Positions 1 through 6,950 are shown, counted from the first letter of the stretch. The stretch: 11,419 nucleotides of DNA from DATNBT01 sp964579765 (GCA_964579765.1 CAZOIK010000391.1:1-11419), one strand, 5' to 3'. Program-made: numbers and translations. The notes: generated by a model not told the origin, from the sequence alone.

Positions 1-82
1 CCGACAATGCTCGGCCGGCCCATACGATCCACATATGGAATCGGGCAGGGACGGGTGCTGCCTGCGCCGTGGTCGCGCTCAT
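1..82 (-). CDS. Left-edge partial gene, N-terminus of a possible membrane protein
   Basis: The minus strand opens with ATG at 82 and stays open for 27 codons to the window edge. The peptide begins MSATTAQAAPVPARFHMWIV and continues WAGRALS. A GGAGG at 89-93 lies six bases upstream of the ATG, which is what makes this start believable. A short polar lead followed by an aromatic/hydrophobic run with a Gly-Arg resembles the first helix of MFS-type transporters, but 27 residues cannot establish a family. It is divergent from the SnoaL-like gene at 192, so the roughly 110 bases between them should hold both promoters. The product is unknown; the existence of the gene is fairly likely. Confidence 0.6.
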   Translation of the reverse strand, partial: MSATTAQAAPVPARFHMWIVWAGRALS

Positions 83-88
83 GCGTAT

Positions 89-93
89 CCTCC
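89..93 (-). promoter_or_regulatory. Shine-Dalgarno GGAGG for the left-edge gene
   Basis: GGAGG on the minus strand, six bases before the ATG at 82. It fixes the start of the partial gene. Confidence 0.6.
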
Positions 94-161
94 AGTCGGG
101 ACGCCCAGTCGTCCAGCCGGAGCTTAGACGAAAACGGACCGTGTGGAACAGACCCGCGCGC

Positions 162-167
162 TAGACT
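162..167 (+). promoter_or_regulatory. Weak -10-like box TAGACT upstream of the SnoaL-like gene
   Basis: TAGACT matches the sigma-70 -10 consensus at four of six positions and lies 24 bases before the ATG at 192. This would give a short leader containing the GAGGGA ribosome binding site at 180-185. No convincing -35 hexamer is seen 16-18 bases upstream, so this is tentative. Confidence 0.25.
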
Positions 168-191
168 GCGACAGAGCACGAGGGACACTGC

Positions 192-599
192 ATGAGCAAC
201 GACAGCAAAGCCATCGCCAGGCGCGTCACGTTCGAGCTGTTCGCGGCCGGACGCGTCGCGCTGCTCGACGACCTGACGACCGACGATTTCCGCAACGACG
301 GCCAGACCACCGGCCCGTCCGAGGGACGCGCGAATCCTGCGAACGCGATCGAACGCGTCAGACGCGCGTTTCCCGACCTCGAGTACACCCTCGAGCACGA
401 AATCGCCGAGGGCGATCTCGTCGTCCATCATCTCGTCGCCCGCGGCACGCATCGGGGTCCGCTGGCCGGATTCGAGCCGACGGGCAGGACCGCCGTCTGG
501 CGCGAGATGCACCTGATGCAGTTCGCCGGCGGCAAGATGAACCGCCAATGGGCCGTCGTCGATCGCCTCGGGCTGCTGCGGCAGCTCGGACTCATGTGA
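192..599 (+). CDS. SnoaL-like / ester cyclase family protein
   Basis: A 135-residue cytoplasmic protein with no signal peptide or membrane segment. Length and pattern fit the SnoaL-like alpha+beta barrel (NTF2-like fold): an N-terminal helix with ELFAAGR (15-21), FPDLEYTLEHEIAEGD (60-75), the strand pair VVHHLVARGTHRGPLAGFEP (77-96) and WREMHLMQF (103-111), ending in WAVVDRLGLLRQLG (120-133). Known relatives include polyketide cyclases and many uncharacterised proteins that bind small hydrophobic ligands, so the reaction cannot be named. The start is ATG 192, with GAGGGA at 180-185 six bases upstream. Its stop overlaps the GTG start of the membrane protein gene by four bases (596-599), implying cotranscription and coupled translation. 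Family call good, function open. Confidence 0.85.
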   Translation: MSNDSKAIARRVTFELFAAGRVALLDDLTTDDFRNDGQTTGPSEGRANPANAIERVRRAFPDLEYTLEHEIAEGDLVVHHLVARGTHRGPLAGFEPTGRTAVWREMHLMQFAGGKMNRQWAVVDRLGLLRQLGLM

Positions 600-2587
600 C
601 ACGATTGCCGCGCATGCGCGGTGGATGGTCCCGTCCGTCGGCAGTGGCGGCGCTGTATCTCGCCGCGGCGGTGGTCATGACGTGGCCGCTCGCCGCCGAA
701 CTGCCGTCCCGCATCGCCGGCGATCTCGGCGACCCGCTGTTCAACTGCTGGGTGCTGCTCTGGACGAGCGGACAGGTGCTGCGCGCGCTGCACGGCGACA
801 TGTCGGCGCTCGCGCATTACTGGACCGGCAACATCTACTACCCGGCGCCGCTCACGCTCGCCTACTCGGAGCACCTCACGCCGCAGATGCTGCAGGCGCT
901 GCCCGTGCTCGCCGCGACGCACAACGCCGTGCTCGCCTACAACCTGCTCGTCGTTTCGACGATCGTGCTGTCCGGCCTCGGCATGTATCTGCTGGTCCGC
1001 GAGCTGACGGGCCGTCCGCTGGCCGCGCTGCTGGCGGGGTTCGCGTTCGCGTTCGCGCCGTACCGCATCGATCAGTGGGCGCATCTCGAGGTGATCTCGA
1101 GCCAGTGGATGCCGTTCGCGCTGTATGGACTGCGCCGCTTCTTCGTGACCGGACGCTGGCGCCCGCTCGCCGGCGGCGCCGCCGCGCTCGTCGTGCAGGG
1201 ACTCTCCTGCGCGTACTACCTCGCCTACTTCACGCCGTTCGCCGTCGCGTACTGCCTGTACGAGCTCGCCTCGCGCGGCCTCTGGCGCGATCGGCGCACG
1301 TGGACCGCGCTCGTCGGCGCGGGCGTCGCGTCGCTGTGCGTCGTCGCCTTGTTTCTCTGGCCGTATCTCCTGGTCCGGCGCGTCGGCGACGTCGGCACCC
1401 GTGGGCTGGCGGAGATCGAACACTACTCCGCGGACACGCAGGCATTCGCGACCGTCGCGCACAACGATCGGCTGTGGGGCTCGATCGTCAATGCGCTTCC
1501 GCACGACGAGGGCCAGGGATTCACCGGGTTTGGCGTGCTGGTCTTCGCCGCGATCGGCGTCGCCGCGGCCGTCCGGCGCGCGGCGTCGCGCGAAGGCGCT
1601 CGCGCGACGCCGGTGTCGCGGTGGCGCGTGGCGGCCGCGTGTGTGCTGGGCGTCGTGCTGCTCGTCAGTCTCGTGCTCGTCGCGCGCCTGTTCATCACTG
1701 GGGTGGGCACGCTCTCGATCGCCGGAATCACGATGCGGCTTCGCTACCGGCCGGGCCGACTGGCGCTCCAGTTCGGCGTGCTGATCGGCGCGTTGTGCGT
1801 CGTGTCGCCGCTGTTCCGCCGCATCGCGCGCGGGACGCGGCAGTCGCCGGTGGCCTTCTTCGGCTGGGCGGCACTGCTCTCCGCCTGGCTGTCGATGGGG
1901 CCGACGATGCGCGCGAATGGACGGCCGATCGGGCCGGGCGTGTACGACGTGCTGTACCGATTCGTCCCGGGGTTCGACGGCCTGCGCGTGCCGTCGCTCT
2001 ACTTCATGATCCTCGCCTGCTTCCTCGCCGTCCTGGCGGGACTCGGCGCGGCCGCGATCCTCTCACGGCCGACCGTCACGCGACGTTCGGTCGTCGTCGC
2101 CGCGATGCTCGCCATTCTGGCTGAAGGCTGGAGCGCGCCGGTGGACGCGAACGTGCCGCTGCCGAGGCCGGCGCCCGATCTCGTGCAGGCGACCGCCCTG
2201 CTCGACGGCGCGACGCCAGGGCCGCTCTATCAGCGCGTCGCGTCGCTGCCCGCCGACGCGGTGCTGGTCGAGTTTCCGTTCGGCGCACTGGCCTACGAGA
2301 TTCAGTACACGTTTTACGCCGGGTATCACCGCAAGGCGATTCTGAACGGCTACTCCGGCTTCGCCCCGCTCACCTATCGACGGCTGATCGCGCGTCTCTC
2401 AGATCCAGTGAAGGACGCGCGAGCGTGGCCGGCGATGATCGACAGCGGCGCCACGCACGCGATCGTGCACGAGGGCGCCTATGTCGAAGACCGCGGCATG
2501 GCCGTCTCCGACTGGCTGCGCCGCTCGGGCGCCGTCGAAATCGCCACGTTCGGCCGCGATCGCGTGTTTCAGCTGCGGCCGCGCTGA
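596..2587 (+). CDS. Multi-pass membrane protein, putative GT-C/YfhO-like glycosyltransferase
   Basis: A 663-residue inner-membrane protein with roughly ten or more hydrophobic segments (for example near 15-34, 112-134, 142-154, 192-222, 238-260, 311-326, 345-364, 390-404, 468-488, 498-510) and a soluble C-terminal tail of about 150 residues. The first periplasmic loop carries GDLGDP (42-47), whose acidic residues sit where GT-C enzymes keep their catalytic Asp. LRVPSLYF (463-470) resembles the RVPSRF region of YfhO-like proteins. GT-C enzymes move sugars from polyprenyl-phosphate carriers outside the membrane. That role is inferred, and the tail (VLVEFPFG at 556-563) is uncharacterised. The GTG start at 596 was chosen because GTGA overlaps the upstream stop; ATG 614 is an alternative. 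Neither has a clear ribosome binding site. The frame is open further upstream, but that part is the shadow of the SnoaL-like gene. Confidence 0.75.
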   Translation: MTRLPRMRGGWSRPSAVAALYLAAAVVMTWPLAAELPSRIAGDLGDPLFNCWVLLWTSGQVLRALHGDMSALAHYWTGNIYYPAPLTLAYSEHLTPQMLQALPVLAATHNAVLAYNLLVVSTIVLSGLGMYLLVRELTGRPLAALLAGFAFAFAPYRIDQWAHLEVISSQWMPFALYGLRRFFVTGRWRPLAGGAAALVVQGLSCAYYLAYFTPFAVAYCLYELASRGLWRDRRTWTALVGAGVASLCVVALFLWPYLLVRRVGDVGTRGLAEIEHYSADTQAFATVAHNDRLWGSIVNALPHDEGQGFTGFGVLVFAAIGVAAAVRRAASREGARATPVSRWRVAAACVLGVVLLVSLVLVARLFITGVGTLSIAGITMRLRYRPGRLALQFGVLIGALCVVSPLFRRIARGTRQSPVAFFGWAALLSAWLSMGPTMRANGRPIGPGVYDVLYRFVPGFDGLRVPSLYFMILACFLAVLAGLGAAAILSRPTVTRRSVVVAAMLAILAEGWSAPVDANVPLPRPAPDLVQATALLDGATPGPLYQRVASLPADAVLVEFPFGALAYEIQYTFYAGYHRKAILNGYSGFAPLTYRRLIARLSDPVKDARAWPAMIDSGATHAIVHEGAYVEDRGMAVSDWLRRSGAVEIATFGRDRVFQLRPR

Positions 2588-2649
2588 CAGGCCGAACGCG
2601 CGCGTGGTCCGTGGTCAATCGTCGAGGCTCAAAGGCACCGGCCCAATGG
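2588..2649. other. Short convergent gap with no clear terminator
   Basis: The 62 bases separate the stops of two converging genes. I see no GC-rich hairpin followed by a T run on either strand. Confidence 0.4.
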
Positions 2650-4251
2650 TCAGCGCGCGAGAATCGCCGCCAGCACCGACCGCAGATCGTCGGCAGGACG
2701 TTGGCTGGCCGTTCGCGAGCGCCAGGCGACGAAGCCGTCGGGACGGACGAGCGACGCGCCGGCGGACGAGATCCCGTACGCGTCGGCGAATGCGTCCTCG
2801 TCGACGCAATGCGCGTCGAGCGACACGCCGGCGATCTCCGCCGCTACGCTGCGCGCGGCGTCGAGCCACGCGCTGCCGTCGCGGCCGGTCAGCAGGACGA
2901 AGGCGCCGCGGAACAGGTCGAGCGTCGAGACCCGGCGGCCGTCGCGATCGATCCACACGTGCGGCGCGCGCGATCCGGGTCGGCCGAGCGACTGGCTCGG
3001 ATGCTCGTGCGTCCGGCCGTCCGTCACCTCGTCGCTTGGCGCGGGCGCGATCGCGGCCGAGCGATAGAGATACCCCAGTTCGATGTCGAAGTCGTCGGCG
3101 AGCGGCTGGAAGTCTTTTCGGCCGAGGAACGGCGCCGTGCGCGTGACGTAGCGCGTGTACGCCTGCTCGACCGTGAACGCCGCCGCCGGACGCCGTTCGA
3201 CATCGTAGGTGTCGAGCAGTGACGGACCGGCGACGCCTTTCAGGACCAGCGCCAGCTTCCACGCGAGGTTGTGGCCGTCGTGGATGCCGGTGTTGCCGCC
3301 GTAGCCGCCGTTGGGCGGCATCAGGTGCGCCGCGTCGCCGGCGAGAAAGATCCGCCCGGCGCGGAACCGGCGCGCGACGTCGGCCGTCGCCCGCCAGCGC
3401 GCTACGCCGGTGATCGTCACCGGCAGATCGTCCACTCCGGCGGCGTGGCGCACGTGCGCCACGAGCGTGTCTTCGCGGACGTCGTTGGCCGGGCTCGACG
3501 CCTCGGGCGTGGACGTGTCGCCCGCCGTGTTCACGACGAGGAACCCCGAGTTGCGATCCTTGTCGAGGCGAAAGAACCCGCCGAGATGCGGGTTGCCGAT
3601 GTAGATGACGCTGAAGTTCGTGCCGTCGAGGAGCCGCGCGAGCGGCGCCTTGAAGTAGATCGTGATCGAATTCGAAAAGACGCCCCGGCCGTCGAACTCG
3701 ATGCCCGCCAGCTCGCGGATTCGGCTGTGCGCACCGTCTGCGCCGACGAGAAACCGCGATCGCACCGTCCGCGACGCCCCGCTCTCGACGTCGCGGATGG
3801 TCGTCGTGACGCCGTCGGCGTCCTGGGCGACATCGACGACCTCGTGGCCGTTGACGACCTGCGCACCGGCACTCTCGGCGCGCCGCCGGAGGATCGGCTC
3901 GAGGCCCGGCTGCGTGAGGAACAGCCGCCGGCACGGGCTGAAGGCGTCCACGCCTTCGTTCAGGCTCGGCACGAATCCCTTCAGGACGGTGCCCGCGAGC
4001 GTGTCCATGAGGACGATCGATCCCTCCGGCTCGAACTCCTCGAGCGACTTCGCGCGCACCTCGTCTTCGATGCCCGCCGACCGGAACAGCTCGATCGTCC
4101 GCATGTGGAAGAATGCTGCCCGCGGCAGCTGCGATCCGCGCTGCAGCCGCTCGATCGCGAGCGATCGGACGCCGTGCTGCGCGAGAAACATCGCCGTGGA
4201 CAGCCCGATGAGGCCGCCGCCGGCGAAGACGATCGGCGCGTCCTCCGTCAT
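2650..4251 (-). CDS. Class A FAD-dependent aromatic monooxygenase (PheA/TfdB/RdmE-like)
   Basis: A 533-residue cytoplasmic flavoprotein hydroxylase. The three hallmarks of the family are visible in order: the FAD/NAD-binding fingerprint VFAGGGLIGLS (8-18), the DG motif FLVGADGAHSRIRE (167-180), and the GD motif IFLAGDAAHLMPPNGGYGGN (301-320) followed by the helix HNLAWKLALVL (327-337). The part after about 425 matches the thioredoxin-like C-terminal domain of phenol hydroxylase and aklavinone hydroxylase relatives. Such enzymes use NAD(P)H and O2 to hydroxylate an aromatic or polyketide substrate. The substrate is not readable here. The ATG at 4251 overlaps the stop of the upstream amidohydrolase (ATGA, 4248-4251) and has no ribosome binding site of its own, so translational coupling is likely. 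The frame continues upstream to 4617, but that part lies inside the amidohydrolase gene. Confidence 0.9.
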   Translation of the reverse strand: MTEDAPIVFAGGGLIGLSTAMFLAQHGVRSLAIERLQRGSQLPRAAFFHMRTIELFRSAGIEDEVRAKSLEEFEPEGSIVLMDTLAGTVLKGFVPSLNEGVDAFSPCRRLFLTQPGLEPILRRRAESAGAQVVNGHEVVDVAQDADGVTTTIRDVESGASRTVRSRFLVGADGAHSRIRELAGIEFDGRGVFSNSITIYFKAPLARLLDGTNFSVIYIGNPHLGGFFRLDKDRNSGFLVVNTAGDTSTPEASSPANDVREDTLVAHVRHAAGVDDLPVTITGVARWRATADVARRFRAGRIFLAGDAAHLMPPNGGYGGNTGIHDGHNLAWKLALVLKGVAGPSLLDTYDVERRPAAAFTVEQAYTRYVTRTAPFLGRKDFQPLADDFDIELGYLYRSAAIAPAPSDEVTDGRTHEHPSQSLGRPGSRAPHVWIDRDGRRVSTLDLFRGAFVLLTGRDGSAWLDAARSVAAEIAGVSLDAHCVDEDAFADAYGISSAGASLVRPDGFVAWRSRTASQRPADDLRSVLAAILAR

Positions 4252-5423
4252 CGCTTGTCCACGACGACGACGCCGCCCTTGAGGACTACTTTCGTGCGCA
4301 GCATGTTCCAGTAGCCGTCGAGCGGGTTGCCGTCGAGGATCGTGATGTCGGCGAGCTTGCCCGGCTCGAGCGTCCCGAGCTGATCGCCCATCTGGATGTA
4401 CGACGCGGTGTTCGGCCCCATCAGCTTGACGATGTCCTGCATCGAGAACATCACGTTCAGGACCTTCAGCTCCTGGTTCAAACCCGCGAGCGGGTCGTAC
4501 GTCGTGTCGGTGCAGTAGCCGACCACGGCGCCCTGATCCCACATCGTCCGCGCGTTGACCATCGCGTAGCCGGCTTCGCGGCCGAGGCCGACGCCATCGA
4601 CGATCGAGTCGGGCCACGGCTTGCCGTCGCGGAAGCGCGGGAGATTGTCTTTCGCGAACACGCCGAACACCGGCGGGCCGAAGCCGGTCGTCGTCAGGAT
4701 CTTCGCGCCGGCGTCCGCGAGCTTCTTCGACTCTTCGCGCGTGACGAAGTTCTTGTTCGGCAGGTGGACGAACAGCTTCACGCCGGCGTCAACGCCGGCC
4801 ATCAGCGCCGACGAGCTGACCGAGTGCACCTGGACGAACACGCCGGCCTTCTTGCCCTCGTCCACGACGGCGCGCAGGACCTCGAGCTCCTGCTCGCTCG
4901 GGCCCGGCACGGGCGTCAGCGCGATCTCGCCGGTGAACTTCACGCCCATCGCCGCGAGCTCGCGCACCTGGGCGCGCGCCTGCTCGGGCGTGTTGTTGCG
5001 CAGCGCGATGCGGCCCGAGGGGATGATGCGCGGCCCGTTGATCACGCCCTTGTCGATGTGATCGCGCAGCGTGATGTTGCCGTCGGCCGGACCGCCGCCC
5101 GAGAGGATCGTCGTGTAGCCCGCCTCGAGCAGCGCCTGCATCTGCTGCTTCTCGTTGGGGCCGGTGTTGATGTGGCGGTGCGCGTCGATGAAGCCGGGCA
5201 TGGCCGTCATGCCGTGCGCGTCGATCACCTTCAGCCCTCGCGTGCCGGCGGCGGCGCCGACCGACACGATCTTCCCGCCGCGGACGACGATGGTGCCCGA
5301 GTCGAGGACCGTGCCGTTGCCGACGACCACCCGGGCGTTGGTGATCGCGACGTCCTGCGCGAACGCCGATTGAGCCACGAGCCCGAAAGTGACTAGACTG
5401 ACGAGGCACACCAGCTTCTTCAT
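4248..5423 (-). CDS. Exported metal-dependent amidohydrolase (imidazolonepropionase-like)
   Basis: A 391-residue protein. A Sec signal peptide (MKK, hydrophobic core 5-17, AFA before Gln23) places it in the periplasm. The amidohydrolase TIM-barrel metal ligands are present: the HxH pair in GFIDAHRHI (His82, His84), His200 in VQVHS, His220 in LFVHLPN and Asp306 in YCTDT. Lys162 in VKFTGE is a possible bridging carboxylysine. The flanking beta-sandwich is complete: IVVRGGKIVSVG at the start and LGTLEPGKLADITILDGNPL near the end. The family hydrolyses C-N bonds in cyclic amides, dipeptides or related compounds; the substrate is unknown. The ATG at 5423 is supported by GGAGG at 5432-5436 and a TATAAT box at 5450-5455. 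It is the first gene of an operon with the FAD monooxygenase. Unusual point: the hydrolase is exported while its operon partner is cytoplasmic. Confidence 0.88.
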   Translation of the reverse strand: MKKLVCLVSLVTFGLVAQSAFAQDVAITNARVVVGNGTVLDSGTIVVRGGKIVSVGAAAGTRGLKVIDAHGMTAMPGFIDAHRHINTGPNEKQQMQALLEAGYTTILSGGGPADGNITLRDHIDKGVINGPRIIPSGRIALRNNTPEQARAQVRELAAMGVKFTGEIALTPVPGPSEQELEVLRAVVDEGKKAGVFVQVHSVSSSALMAGVDAGVKLFVHLPNKNFVTREESKKLADAGAKILTTTGFGPPVFGVFAKDNLPRFRDGKPWPDSIVDGVGLGREAGYAMVNARTMWDQGAVVGYCTDTTYDPLAGLNQELKVLNVMFSMQDIVKLMGPNTASYIQMGDQLGTLEPGKLADITILDGNPLDGYWNMLRTKVVLKGGVVVVDKR

Positions 5424-5431
5424 CTCAACAG

Positions 5432-5436
5432 CCTCC
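5432..5436 (-). promoter_or_regulatory. Shine-Dalgarno GGAGG of the amidohydrolase
   Basis: GGAGG on the minus strand, eight bases before the ATG at 5423. It fixes the amidohydrolase start. Confidence 0.75.
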
Positions 5437-5449
5437 AGAATCAGGGCGG

Positions 5450-5455
5450 ATTATA
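5450..5455 (-). promoter_or_regulatory. Perfect -10 box TATAAT for the amidohydrolase operon
   Basis: An exact TATAAT on the minus strand in a very GC-rich setting. A start about seven bases downstream (near 5443) would leave a 20-base leader holding the GGAGG, which is good geometry. The best -35 at 17-base spacing is TTCGAT (5473-5478), a poor match that lies inside the divergent gene. On the plus strand the same bases give GATTAT (5449-5454), four of six to consensus, placed so that transcription could begin at the ATG at 5461. Confidence 0.5.
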
Positions 5456-5460
5456 CGCAC

Positions 5461-6528
5461 ATGACGGACGCGATCGAACTCGGACTCGATACCTTCGGCG
5501 ACCTCGAAAGCACCGACGCCGGCCAGCCGCTCACCCACGCGCAGACCCTGCGCAACGTCGTCGAGCAGGCGGTGCTGGCCGATCAAGTCGGCCTGGCATT
5601 CATCGGCCTCGGCGAGCACCATCGCCCCGATTTCACGATCTCGGCGCCCGAGATCCTGCTCGCCGCGATCGCGAGCCGGACGAGCGAGATTCACCTCGGG
5701 TCGTCGGTGACGGTGCTCAGCACCGACGATCCCGTGCGCGTGTACGAGCGCTTCGCGACGCTGAACGCGATCTCGAACGGGCGCGCCGAGGTGATCGTCG
5801 GGCGCGGGTCGTTCACCGAGTCGTATCCGCTCTTCGGGTTCGATCTGCAGCAGTACGAGGTGCTGGCGGCCGAGCGGCTCGATCTCTTCGCCGCGATCGT
5901 CAAGAACGAGCCCGTGACGTGGTCGGGGCGGACGCGGAGCGCGCTGCAGAACCAGAAGGTCTACCCGCCGATCGAGCCGGGCCGATCGCTGCGCGTGTGG
6001 GTGGGCGTCGGAGGGACGCCGGAGTCGGTCGCGCGCGCGGCGCACTACAACTTCCCGCTGATGCTCGCGATCATCGGCGGCAGCGCGCGGCGGTTCGTGC
6101 CTTACGTCGATCTCTTTCACCGTGCGCTCGCGCAGTTCGGCCACGGCACGCTGCCGGTCGGCGTCCATTCGCCTGGCCACGTCGCCGCGACCGACGAGCA
6201 GGCACGCGAACAGCTGTGGCCGCACTACGCGGCGCTGATGAACCAGATCGGCAGCGAGCGCGGCTGGCCGCCGACCTCACGCGCGAACTTCGACCGCGAA
6301 GCCGGTCCCGACGGCGCGCTCTACTGCGGCTCGCCGGAGACCGTGGCGCGCAAGATAGCAGCGACCATTCAGACGCTCGGGCTGACGCGCTTCGACATGA
6401 AGTACGCAAACGGCCCCATGCCGCACACGCAGCTGCTCACGAGCATCGAACTCTACGGCACGAAGGTCGCGCCGCGCGTGCGCGAACTCCTGAAGGACGC
6501 GAACTACCAAGTTGGTGTTCACGTGTAG
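5461..6528 (+). CDS. Luciferase-like (LLM class) flavin-dependent oxidoreductase
   Basis: A 355-residue cytoplasmic TIM-barrel protein of the bacterial luciferase-like superfamily, which uses reduced FMN or F420 to oxidise small substrates. Typical blocks are LADQVGLAFIGLGEHHRPDF (39-58), SAPEILLAAIASRTSEIHLG (61-80), SSVTVLSTDDPVRVYERFA (81-99), NGRAEVIVGRGSFTESYPLF (106-125), the VWVGVGGTPESVARAA segment (179-194) and a closing GSPETVARKI (290-299). Cofactor and substrate cannot be fixed by eye. ATG 5461 is the first plausible start; a weak GGGCGGA at 5444-5450 precedes it by ten bases, and upstream codons would enter the divergent promoter. Only 37 bases separate it from the amidohydrolase start, which suggests shared control with that operon. 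Confidence 0.88.
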   Translation: MTDAIELGLDTFGDLESTDAGQPLTHAQTLRNVVEQAVLADQVGLAFIGLGEHHRPDFTISAPEILLAAIASRTSEIHLGSSVTVLSTDDPVRVYERFATLNAISNGRAEVIVGRGSFTESYPLFGFDLQQYEVLAAERLDLFAAIVKNEPVTWSGRTRSALQNQKVYPPIEPGRSLRVWVGVGGTPESVARAAHYNFPLMLAIIGGSARRFVPYVDLFHRALAQFGHGTLPVGVHSPGHVAATDEQAREQLWPHYAALMNQIGSERGWPPTSRANFDREAGPDGALYCGSPETVARKIAATIQTLGLTRFDMKYANGPMPHTQLLTSIELYGTKVAPRVRELLKDANYQVGVHV

Positions 6529-6553
6529 TCCCGGGGGGCACGCGTAGTCCCCT

Positions 6554-6688
6554 GTCTCCAGTCCCCAGTCCCCAGTCGGCAGTCGTAGGATCACCGCCGA
6601 CTGCCCGAGTGTCTGATGACTGATCGACTGACTCCCGACTAAGACTGGAGACTGGGGACTGGAGACTGGAGACTGGAGACTGGAGACT
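6554..6688. repeat. Inverted array of 7-base repeats (TCCAGTC / GACTGGA)
   Basis: The left arm has four heptamers at 6557-6584 (TCCAGTC, CCCAGTC, CCCAGTC, GGCAGTC). The right arm has six at 6643-6684 (five GACTGGA and one GACTGGG) plus a GACT remnant to 6688. The arms are reverse complements in register: 6554-6577 pairs with 6643-6666 at 23 of 24 positions. The spacer contains a second stem, GGCAGTCG (6578-6585) with CGACTGCC (6598-6605), and more GACT words. The array starts about 25 bases after the stop of the LLM gene. It could end or protect that mRNA, but no T run follows, so it is not a classical terminator. Confidence 0.85.
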
Positions 6689-6729
6689 ACCCTCTTACGC
6701 CGCTGAACACAGCCGTGCCCATCGCGTGC

Positions 6730-6744
6730 AGTGCGTTGCGCACT
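6730..6744. promoter_or_regulatory. Dyad AGTGCG-TTG-CGCACT, possible activator site
   Basis: A perfect 6-base inverted repeat with a 3-base centre, about 210 bases before the predicted sigma-54 start. It shares its GTGCG half-site with the dyad at 6847-6857, but the half-site spacing differs. A role as an enhancer-binding protein site is inferred from position only. Confidence 0.3.
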
Positions 6745-6846
6745 CCTGAGCAGCACTCTCCCCATGCACGCAGCTGAACGTTTTCGCGACGCGTACACTT
6801 CCGTGGCTGCAGCGCGACCGTTTCATGCGCGCGAGTACACGCGATT

Positions 6847-6857
6847 GTGCGCCGCAC
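6847..6857. promoter_or_regulatory. Dyad GTGCG-C-CGCAC, possible activator site
   Basis: A perfect 5-base inverted repeat with a single central base, about 97 bases before the predicted sigma-54 start. This is within the usual distance for enhancer-binding proteins. Function is inferred only. Confidence 0.3.
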
Positions 6858-6922
6858 GCTTCTGTCGCTGAGCTGCCCCACACAATTCGGATCGGCGCGC
6901 GAGCGGCGCGCGATCAACTGGT

Positions 6923-6938
6923 CGGCACTTCGATTGCT
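6923..6938 (+). promoter_or_regulatory. Sigma-54 (-24/-12) promoter of the exosortase operon
   Basis: The sequence CGGCACTTCGATTGCT matches the RpoN consensus TGGCAC-N5-TTGCW at every strongly conserved base except the first T. GG (6924-6925) and GC (6936-6937) are separated by exactly ten bases, as required. The predicted start is near 6949, leaving a leader of about 15 bases that contains the GGAGG at 6951-6955. PEP-CTERM/exosortase systems are known to be commonly linked to the PrsK/PrsR two-component pair and sigma-54 promoters, so the context supports the call. No activator gene lies in this window. Confidence 0.72.
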
Positions 6939-6950
6939 CAGTTCGCAGCC

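Noticed and set aside
143..595. Open upstream extension of the membrane protein frame
   Set aside because: It overlaps the SnoaL-like gene in another frame and reads as Arg-rich shadow peptide. The hydrophobic coding sense begins only after 596.
428..1504. 358-residue open frame on the minus strand
   Set aside because: Arg/Glu-rich, without hydrophobic core or motif, antisense to the membrane protein. Typical of high-GC shadows.
4252..4617. N-terminal extension of the FAD monooxygenase frame
   Set aside because: It lies inside the amidohydrolase gene and is Arg/Asp-rich shadow. The FAD fingerprint begins eight residues after ATG 4251, the normal position.
6554..6688. CRISPR array
   Set aside because: The units are 7 bases with no spacers and are inverted about a centre, so this is not a CRISPR repeat-spacer pattern.
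6554..6690. Intrinsic terminator of the LLM gene
   Set aside because: The hairpin is long and strong, but no T run follows either arm. It may still affect transcript ends, but it is not the classical form.
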